Positions 58,069 through 64,000 of a stretch of 64,000 nucleotides of DNA are shown in pieces. Below the pieces are notes generated by a model that saw nothing but the letters and a program-made list of their open reading frames with translations, was not told the origin of the DNA and did no database searches. The DNA is from JAIQFL01 sp035295745 (GTDB lineage: Bacteria > Acidobacteriota > Terriglobia > Bryobacterales > Bryobacteraceae): contig DATGIL010000051.1 of NCBI GenBank assembly GCA_035295745.1, positions 6,800 through 70,799 on the forward strand. Reading direction: 5' to 3'. A program made the position numbers and the translations under genes. How positions within the stretch are numbered: the first letter of the stretch is position 1; every line of letters starts with the position of its first letter.

Positions 58069-60501
58069 CTATTCGTAGCGTAGGGCGATCATCGGATCGA
58101 CGCGGGTGGCCCGCAAGGCGGGAATACAACTCGCCAGGACGGCCGCCGCGATCAGAATTCCCGCCATCACCATGAAGGTCAGAGGATCGAACGGGCTCAC
58201 ATGGTACAACTGGTTCCGCAGCATCTGGGTGACGATCAGCGACACCACCAGGCCGATGACCGCTCCGGTGCAAGCGAGGCGCATTCCTTGTGCCAGGACC
58301 ATACGCAGAATCTCGCCTGGCTGGGCTCCTAATGCCATCCGCACACCCATCTCCTGGGTGCGTTGCGTAACCGCATAGCTGATCACTCCGTAGAGTCCGA
58401 TCACCGCCATCAGCAGCGCAAGTCCGGCAAAGACGCCCAGAACGCTGAGCACGAACCGGCGCGGAGCCAAAGAGCTGTTGACCATGTCGGGCAAGAGCCG
58501 GATTTGGGCGACTGGTTGCGACGGGTCCACTGCGCGGACTGCATCGCGGATTCCGGCGGACAACCGGCCCGGATCGGCAGGAGTCCGTACCACCAGAGTC
58601 GCGTTCCGCTGCGGCAATTGGTACATCGGGAAGAAATATTTGCCCTTGACTTCCTCGCCCGCCAGATCGGCTGCCCGCACATGCGCGACGACCCCGACAA
58701 TGGTGGACCACGGAAGCTTGCTACCGAACCGGATATGCTTGCCCAACGGACTCTCGCCGGGCCAATATTGTCGTGCCAGGATCTCATCGATCACGGCGAC
58801 GGCTTGCGAATCCTTGCGGTCGGCGTCAGTGAACACGCGACCCTGACGGGCGGGAATTTTCAACGCCGCGAAGTATTCGGGGCTGACCATGGCTACATTG
58901 CCATGCGGTCCCGGGTCGCCGGGGCTGGTGGGCCGGCCTTCAATCGCAAAGGAGGCGGAGCCGCCGTTCCCATCGAAGGGCACGTCGGTCGATGCCGCGG
59001 CTGAACTGACGCCGGGTATCCCCGCCAGATTCCCGAGGACGGCCTGCAGGAAGGCGATCTGTTTGCTGTCGTCGGCGTACTGCCCGCGGGGCAGGGTCAA
59101 TGTTGCGGTGATCACACCTTCCGATTGAAATCCAGGCTGGACTTCCTGGAGTGCGGCCAGACTTCGCAGAAAGAGACCGGCACCGACGAGCAGCACCAGC
59201 GCAATCGCGACCTCCGCCACCACCAACGAGGAGCGCAGATTCTGCCGCGACATTCCGGCCGTATTGGCGCGCCCCCCCTCCTTCAACAACTCGTAATGGT
59301 CCGCTCGGGAGATTTGCCATGCCGGAACCACTCCGAACAGAATTCCCGCCCCGACAGCGGTAAGAGCCGTGAAGAGCAGCGCAGACCCATCCATCGTCAC
59401 GCCAACCGCGACCGGCAACCCGTCGGGCGCCAGAGCCAGCAGGCCACGCATGGCCGCAAATGCCAGCCCGAGACCTGCGACCGCGCCTGCCGCCACCAGC
59501 ACCAGGCTTTCGGAGAGCGATTGCCGGATGAGATCCCAGCGTTTTGCGCCGAGAGCTGCGCGCACGGCGATTTCGCGACTTCGTCCCGAGGCGCGCGCCA
59601 GCAGCAGTCCAGCGATATTGGAGCAGGCAATCAACAGCACGAATCCGACCGCTACCAGCAGGACCAGCATGGGCGTTTTGGTGTTCCCGGCCACGAAGTC
59701 CGTGAACGGCATCAGAAACATGCCCCAGGCAGAGTCCTTCGCATAATTGCCGTTTTCAGTGCCGCTGTTGCGCAAACGGCTGGCCAGCAGTTCGACAAAT
59801 GTATTGGCGCTCGCAACCGACAGCCCCGGCTTGAGGCGGGCGACGCCGTTATAGCTCTCGTTGAAGCGATTGACCTCGGTGTACGCGTTGTCGGGCAGAC
59901 CCAGAGGAGCCCACAGGTCAACATTTACGGGCCAGCGGAATTCGGGCCCCATCACGCCGACGATGCGATACGTCAGTTGGTTCAGTTCGATGGTGCGGCC
60001 CACCACGCTGGCATCCTGGCCGAACAGGCGCTTCCAGGCAGCATACGACAGTACCACTACCTGATTGGCCTTAGGCTGGTCCTCCTCCGGCTGAAATGCG
60101 CGCCCCAGCTTGGGTTTGGCGCCAAAGACGTCGAACCAGCGCCAAGTGACATTCGCGCCCCGCAAGCGCTCGGGAACGGCCGAACCCGTGTAGTTGAAAT
60201 CGCCCTGATTGATCATGGCGGCCGAATCGAACTGATCGGTGCTGTGAAGCACGTCGGCGAAGTCGGTGGCCGAGACTCCGATATTGTTGAGAGCGAGCTT
60301 TTGGTATCGCGCGCGGATGGCGACGATACGCTCGGGATGTTCGACGCCTGCCGGATTCAGCAGAATCTGGTTGATCACGCTGAAAATGGCGCTATTCGCA
60401 CCGATTCCAAGAGCCAGCGTGACTACAGCTGCGAGTGTATACCCGGGAGTTTTAGATAGAGTCCGGACCGCGAAGCGGAGGTCTTTAGCCAGTGCGCGCA
60501 T
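58069..60501 (-). CDS. ADOP-family permease (duplicated FtsX/MacB-type)
   Basis: An 810-residue membrane protein with two tandem FtsX-like modules and two MacB-type periplasmic domains: helix 1 at PGYTLAAVVTLALGIGANSA, periplasmic domain (about 50-280), FtsX helices at TPMLVLLVAVGFVLLIACSN and beyond, a second periplasmic domain, and final helices with ISYAVTQRTQEMGVRMALGA, then a conserved end VDPMIALRYE. This is the layout of the acidobacterial duplicated orphan permeases, which lack their own ATPase; none lies next to it. The substrate is unknown. It is divergent from the efflux pair with a gap of 140 bp. Confidence 0.88.
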   Translation of the reverse strand: MRALAKDLRFAVRTLSKTPGYTLAAVVTLALGIGANSAIFSVINQILLNPAGVEHPERIVAIRARYQKLALNNIGVSATDFADVLHSTDQFDSAAMINQGDFNYTGSAVPERLRGANVTWRWFDVFGAKPKLGRAFQPEEDQPKANQVVVLSYAAWKRLFGQDASVVGRTIELNQLTYRIVGVMGPEFRWPVNVDLWAPLGLPDNAYTEVNRFNESYNGVARLKPGLSVASANTFVELLASRLRNSGTENGNYAKDSAWGMFLMPFTDFVAGNTKTPMLVLLVAVGFVLLIACSNIAGLLLARASGRSREIAVRAALGAKRWDLIRQSLSESLVLVAAGAVAGLGLAFAAMRGLLALAPDGLPVAVGVTMDGSALLFTALTAVGAGILFGVVPAWQISRADHYELLKEGGRANTAGMSRQNLRSSLVVAEVAIALVLLVGAGLFLRSLAALQEVQPGFQSEGVITATLTLPRGQYADDSKQIAFLQAVLGNLAGIPGVSSAAASTDVPFDGNGGSASFAIEGRPTSPGDPGPHGNVAMVSPEYFAALKIPARQGRVFTDADRKDSQAVAVIDEILARQYWPGESPLGKHIRFGSKLPWSTIVGVVAHVRAADLAGEEVKGKYFFPMYQLPQRNATLVVRTPADPGRLSAGIRDAVRAVDPSQPVAQIRLLPDMVNSSLAPRRFVLSVLGVFAGLALLMAVIGLYGVISYAVTQRTQEMGVRMALGAQPGEILRMVLAQGMRLACTGAVIGLVVSLIVTQMLRNQLYHVSPFDPLTFMVMAGILIAAAVLASCIPALRATRVDPMIALRYE

Positions 60502-60641
60502 AGAACAGGATACCGGGCAAAGACGATTTGGTTACGGCCTTTACGGTAAAAAAGAGGCGTCCTTGTGAGTGCACACCCTTGGGAAACCAAACTGCAGCCC
60601 CTTTGGTCGCGCCACGCTGGGTGGACCGTGAGGAAATCAGC

Positions 60642-62066
60642 ATGCCCGAGGATGAGGATCGCGGCCGGAATTCTGTTCACGACGATTTGATTGCCCTATT
60701 GCAACAGCATAGGCAACTGCGCAGCGATGTGGACCGTTTACGCCAGGAACGCCAGCAGCTTCTGGAAGAAAAGCAAAAGCAGAACGGCAAGAACGGCGGC
60801 GGTGAAAAGAAACCCGACCAGAAAGCTGAGGAGGGCAAGAAAGAAGAGAAGAAGGAAGAGAAGAAGCCACCGTTGCCGGAGCGCACACGAACCTGGATCC
60901 GCGAGCATCCTTTGGCCTTCGCGCTGATCGCCACCGGCACCGTGGTGCTGGCAATCGGGGCGTTCTTTTATTGGCGTTACCTGAACAGTTACGTTTCTAC
61001 GGACGACGCCGAGATTGACGGGCACACCCACCAAATCAGCAGCCGGATCAGCGGGACCGTCACGGCAGTGAATGTGGAGGATAATCGGACCGTCTCGCAG
61101 GGGCAGGTCCTGGTGGAACTCGACACGCGCGATTACGAGACGGCGCTGTCGCAAGCACAGGCCAACCTTGCGCAAGCCGTCGCTGCCTTGGAGGCGCAAT
61201 CTCCGAATGTCCCGATCACGCAGACGTCGGAGGCGACGAATGTGGCCACCGCGCGTTTGGAGGTCGCCAATGCCGAATCGGCGTTGCAAGCGGCGCGGCA
61301 AAGCTACCAATCAGGACTGGCGGAACTGGAGCAGGCGCGGGCCAATGCGGAAAACGCCGCGACTGAGGAAGTGCGATACCGCGGTCTCGCCGAGAAGGAA
61401 GAGGTATCGCGCGAGATGTACGATCAGCGGGCGACGCAGGCCCGCTCCTCGGCTGCGGTGGTAGCGGCAAAACAAGCTGCCGCAGATGCGGCGGAGAAAG
61501 CAGTGGCCCAACGCGAAGCGGCGCTCGCACAGGCTCAAGATCGTTTCCGAGAAGCGGAGAGCAACCGCCCACGCCAGATGGAAGTGCAGCATGCCAGCGT
61601 CGCGGGACGCCGAGCCAACATCGAAGCGGCCAAAGCTCAAGTGGAGCAGGCGCGCCTGAATCTGACTTACTGCAAGATCATCGCGCCGGCGACCGGGATC
61701 GTCGGGAGCAAAACTGTCGAAGTGGGCCAGCAGGTCGCACCCGGCCAAGAGTTGTTTGCGATCACCACAACGGACGACATCTGGGTGACTGCCAATTTCA
61801 AAGAGACGCAGATCGCGAGTATGCACCCCGGCCAATCCGTGACGGTCCACGTGGACGCGCTCGATCTGGACTTCGAGGGTATGGTGGAGAGCCTGCCGGG
61901 AGCCACGGGAGCGAAGTACAGCTTATTGCCGCCCGAAAATGCCACCGGCAATTATGTGAAGGTCGTACAGCGTCTGCCGGTGCGGATCCGGTTGAAGCCG
62001 GGGCAGCAGAACACGGATCGATTACGCCCCGGCATGTCGGCTGAGCCCAAAGTTTGGGTGAAGTGA
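60642..62066 (+). CDS. HlyD/EmrA-family membrane fusion protein
   Basis: A 474-residue adaptor. ATG 60642 follows AGGAA by six bases. A highly charged cytoplasmic stretch of about 75 residues (EEGKKEEKKEEKKPP) precedes a single membrane helix (FALIATGTVVLAIGAFFYW). The periplasmic part has the lipoyl-like half (YVSTDDAEIDGHTHQISSRI, VEDNRTVSQGQVLVELDTRD), a long coiled coil rich in Ala, Gln and Glu, and the beta-barrel (IIAPATGIVGSKTVEVGQQV, DIWVTANFKETQIASMHPGQ). This is the EmrA type. It pairs with the MFS pump one base downstream; an outer-membrane channel is not in the window. Confidence 0.92.
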   Translation: MPEDEDRGRNSVHDDLIALLQQHRQLRSDVDRLRQERQQLLEEKQKQNGKNGGGEKKPDQKAEEGKKEEKKEEKKPPLPERTRTWIREHPLAFALIATGTVVLAIGAFFYWRYLNSYVSTDDAEIDGHTHQISSRISGTVTAVNVEDNRTVSQGQVLVELDTRDYETALSQAQANLAQAVAALEAQSPNVPITQTSEATNVATARLEVANAESALQAARQSYQSGLAELEQARANAENAATEEVRYRGLAEKEEVSREMYDQRATQARSSAAVVAAKQAAADAAEKAVAQREAALAQAQDRFREAESNRPRQMEVQHASVAGRRANIEAAKAQVEQARLNLTYCKIIAPATGIVGSKTVEVGQQVAPGQELFAITTTDDIWVTANFKETQIASMHPGQSVTVHVDALDLDFEGMVESLPGATGAKYSLLPPENATGNYVKVVQRLPVRIRLKPGQQNTDRLRPGMSAEPKVWVK

Positions 62067-62067
62067 A

Positions 62068-63630
62068 ATGCCGGGCGATGAGCAGGCACGCTGGAAGCCT
62101 TCGCACAATCCTTGGCTGATCGCCACGGCGGTGATGCTGGCCACTTTCATGGAAGTGATGGATACCAGCATCGCCAGCGTGGCAGTCCCTTACATCGCCG
62201 GCAGTGTCTCGGCAAGCTATAACGAAGCTACTTGGGTGCTGACCAGTTATCTGGTCGCGAATGCGGTGTTTCTGCCTTCGAGCGCCTGGTTCGCCCGGCG
62301 GTTTGGCCGCAAGCGCTATCTGATGTTCTCGGTGATGGTGTTTACCATCGCGTCGTTCGGGTGCGGTATCGCCAACAGTCTGGGATTCATTCTGCTGGCG
62401 CGCGCCATACAAGGAGCCGGAGGCGGTGCGCTGCAGCCGCTATCGCAAGCGATCCTCATGGAGAGCTTCCCGCCCGAGAAACAGGGACAGGCGCTGGGAC
62501 TGTTTGCGATGGGGGTGGTGGTGGCGCCGGTGATCGGACCTGCGTTTGGCGGCTATCTGACCGACCTGATCTCGTGGCGATGGGCGTTCTACATCAATAT
62601 TCCCGTGGGTATCGTGGCGCTGCTGCTCCAGAAGAAGGTATTGGAGGACCCTCCCTACATTCAGCAGTCGAATCCAGGAGCGCTCGACAAGATTGGACTC
62701 GGTCTTCTGGCACTTTGGACAGCGTGTCTGCAGTTCCTGTGCGATAAGGGGCAGGAAGAGGACTGGCTGGGAAGCGCCAAAATCCGCTGGGCGCTGGTGA
62801 TCTTCATTGCCGCGTTCGCGGCCTTTCTGATTCGCGAGTTCGTGATGGACAAGCCGCTGATCAATCTTCGCGTGCTGGGCGATCGCAATTTTGGCGGCGG
62901 CTGCCTTTTGATCTTCCTGTTTGGGGCCTGCGTTTACGGGATTACCACAATCCTGCCGCTCTTTTACCAGACATTGATGGGTTACAACGCGACTAGCGCG
63001 GGACTGGCGGTGAGCCCACGAGGCTTAGGGTCCTTCGCAGGCGCGCTGTTGGCGGGCCAACTGGCGGCCAAGCTCGATTCCCGGAAGCTCCTGGCATTTG
63101 CATTTGCGCTGCTGTGCGCCGCGAGCCTCTGGAACGGATCGCTGACGCTCGCGATTTCTCCGACCTCGCTATTCTGGCCGATTGTGCTGACGGGATTCGC
63201 ATTTCCGTTTGTCTTCGTGCCGCTCTCAGGCGTGGCTATGGGCAATCTTTCGCAGGATCAACTCGGGAATGCCAGCGGACTCTACAATCTGTTGCGCAAT
63301 CTCGGAGGAAGTGTGGGGATTGCGATGACGACAACGATCACGCAGCGCCACCTCCAAACGCATCGCAACGAGATGGTGCGCTCGTTGTCCGGATCGAGCA
63401 TAGTCTTGCGGCAGGCACTCACCCGCCTGACGATGCTGATGCGAATGCATGCCGGCCCGGTGAAGGCCTCCTTGCGCTCGCTCGCGATGGTGGAGAGAAC
63501 GCTTGACAGCCAGGCCCAGCTCTGGGCATACGTCGATGTGTTCCGCTACATGGCGATTCTCTGCGCGCTCTGCGTGCCGGTGGTCTTCATTCTCAAGCGA
63601 ACGCAGGCAAAAGGCGGCGCCGCCGAATAG
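62068..63630 (+). CDS. DHA2-family MFS drug transporter (EmrB/QacA-type)
   Basis: A 520-residue transporter with 14 predicted membrane helices. Family motifs are MEVMDTSIASVAVPYIAGSV (motif D1), WVLTSYLVANAVFLPSSAWF, FARRFGRKRYLMFSVMVFTI (motif A) and GLFAMGVVVAPVIGPAFGGY (motif C, proton/drug antiport). It starts one base after the EmrA-like stop, so the two form one tripartite-type pump with an unlinked outer-membrane channel. The substrate is not readable. Confidence 0.93.
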   Translation: MPGDEQARWKPSHNPWLIATAVMLATFMEVMDTSIASVAVPYIAGSVSASYNEATWVLTSYLVANAVFLPSSAWFARRFGRKRYLMFSVMVFTIASFGCGIANSLGFILLARAIQGAGGGALQPLSQAILMESFPPEKQGQALGLFAMGVVVAPVIGPAFGGYLTDLISWRWAFYINIPVGIVALLLQKKVLEDPPYIQQSNPGALDKIGLGLLALWTACLQFLCDKGQEEDWLGSAKIRWALVIFIAAFAAFLIREFVMDKPLINLRVLGDRNFGGGCLLIFLFGACVYGITTILPLFYQTLMGYNATSAGLAVSPRGLGSFAGALLAGQLAAKLDSRKLLAFAFALLCAASLWNGSLTLAISPTSLFWPIVLTGFAFPFVFVPLSGVAMGNLSQDQLGNASGLYNLLRNLGGSVGIAMTTTITQRHLQTHRNEMVRSLSGSSIVLRQALTRLTMLMRMHAGPVKASLRSLAMVERTLDSQAQLWAYVDVFRYMAILCALCVPVVFILKRTQAKGGAAE

Positions 63631-63748
63631 TGCAAGTCGCCGCTTGCGTTAATTTGAGGGATCCGTCTCCAAGCGGATGTTATGAGCAGACGACGCACCG
63701 GCCCCAAGCACGTGCACGAGCGGAGCGCGAACCCGCAGAGAGTGGAAA

Positions 63749-63776
63749 TCGACCCGGCAGAGGGGCGTGCTACGAT
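63749..63776 (+). promoter_or_regulatory. Promoter of the SRP RNA gene
   Basis: TCGACC (-35, 63749-63754), 16 bp and TACGAT (-10, 63771-63776). The expected start near 63783 agrees with the 5' end of the SRP RNA. The stretch 63631-63748 before it shows no gene. Confidence 0.65.
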
Positions 63777-63784
63777 AAATACTT

Positions 63785-63892
63785 GTCAGGTCTCGGGCTC
63801 CGTGCAACGGGCGGCTGCAAACCCCGCCAGGTCTGGAAGGAAGCAACGGTAGTGGCTTTACCCGTGTGCCGCGGATTACCCGGAGCCTGGCA
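63785..63892 (+). ncRNA. ffs: Signal recognition particle RNA, small bacterial type (4.5S)
   Basis: The universally conserved SRP loop is present: CAGGTCTGGAAGGAAGCAAC at 63829-63848. The ends pair: GTCAGG (63785-63790) with CCTGGC (63886-63891), and CTCCG (63798-63802) with CGGAG (63881-63885). The length of about 108 nt is right for the small bacterial form. It binds Ffh for cotranslational membrane targeting. A promoter lies upstream and dnaX follows 15 bp downstream, a neighbour order found in other bacteria. Confidence 0.95.
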
Positions 63893-63907
63893 TAATACGC
63901 CCGCCTC

Positions 63908-64000
63908 ATGTATCAGGTCATCGCGCGAAAATACCGGCCCCAGTCGTTCGATGACGTCCTGAATCAGGACCACATCAAGACCACGCTGCGCAACGCCATC
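63908..64000 (+). CDS. dnaX: DNA polymerase III subunit gamma/tau, first 31 codons
   Basis: The gene starts at ATG 63908 and runs off the right edge in frame. The N-terminus MYQVIARKYRPQSFDDVL followed by NQDHIKTTLRNAI is the standard opening of DnaX, which loads the sliding clamp in replication. No ATPase motif is reached in the window. It may be read through from the SRP RNA transcript, as there is no terminator between them. Confidence 0.93.
   Translation, partial: MYQVIARKYRPQSFDDVLNQDHIKTTLRNAI

Noticed and set aside
59125..60459. Plus-strand ORF of 444 codons opposite the ADOP permease
   Set aside because: Antisense shadow; the permease has all its helices and its conserved C-terminus.
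1..64000. tRNA genes, rRNA genes, complete insertion sequences or prophage genes
   Set aside because: I looked for tRNA-like T-arm patterns in the gaps and for transposase or integrase motifs in the frames and found none.

Overview
The window looks like chromosomal DNA of an Acidobacteriota member of the Solibacter/Bryobacter type. That assignment is an inference from gene content: very large carboxypeptidase-regulatory/TonB-dependent receptors, a duplicated-FtsX macrolide-type permease (ADOP family), membrane Ser/Thr kinases carrying sensor repeats, a TIGR02999-type ECF sigma factor, GC-rich codon use and dispersed GC-rich intergenic repeats. No rRNA, tRNA, CRISPR array or complete insertion sequence was seen. 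One RNA gene (the SRP RNA) is clear, and one further small RNA is proposed.

Layout. 1-12 kb: 3' end of a YceI-like gene, a gamma-glutamyltransferase/nucleoside hydrolase pair, a small secreted protein, a flavin pyridoxamine-oxidase-like protein, a glycogen debranching enzyme, a TPR/FG-GAP propeller protein, an AraC regulator with a possible leader ORF, an Old Yellow Enzyme homologue and a TPR protein. 12-18 kb: a 43-bp tandem repeat, a four-gene minus-strand cluster (SDR, HEAT, Ada, GT39-like), a 46-bp tandem repeat and an NTR/TIMP-like protein. 18-24 kb: a minus-strand operon of ECF sigma, anti-sigma, cupredoxin-like lipoprotein and YVTN propeller, divergent from a TonB receptor. 24-34 kb: ComEC, a DUF711 protein, a giant TonB receptor and a PEP-CTERM protein. 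34-41 kb: a redox and acyl-CoA cluster of CoA-transferase, alanine dehydrogenase and cNMP-binding protein, divergent from a fused NfnAB transhydrogenase and a rubrerythrin. 41-49 kb: a third TonB receptor, a repeat cluster, a sigma-54 activator with an overlapping STAS gene, a DUF4252-type pair, a candidate small RNA and a small zinc-ribbon membrane protein.

49-58 kb is the most unusual part. Two tandem Ser/Thr kinases end in RCC1 beta-propellers instead of PASTA domains. They are followed by a frameshifted fossil of another kinase and then by a lower-GC three-gene island: a PIN-like nuclease candidate, a translationally coupled unknown, and a glycine-rich beta protein. An ECF sigma factor follows on the other strand. 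58-64 kb: an ADOP permease, an EmrA/EmrB-type efflux pair, the SRP RNA gene with a good promoter, and the first 31 codons of dnaX.

The genes suggest a soil heterotroph that invests in polymer and nutrient uptake (TonB receptors, debranching enzyme, gamma-glutamyltransferase), envelope sensing (RCC1 kinases, ECF/anti-sigma) and redox balancing (NfnAB, alanine dehydrogenase, rubrerythrin). All functions are read from sequence motifs by eye; no database search was run.
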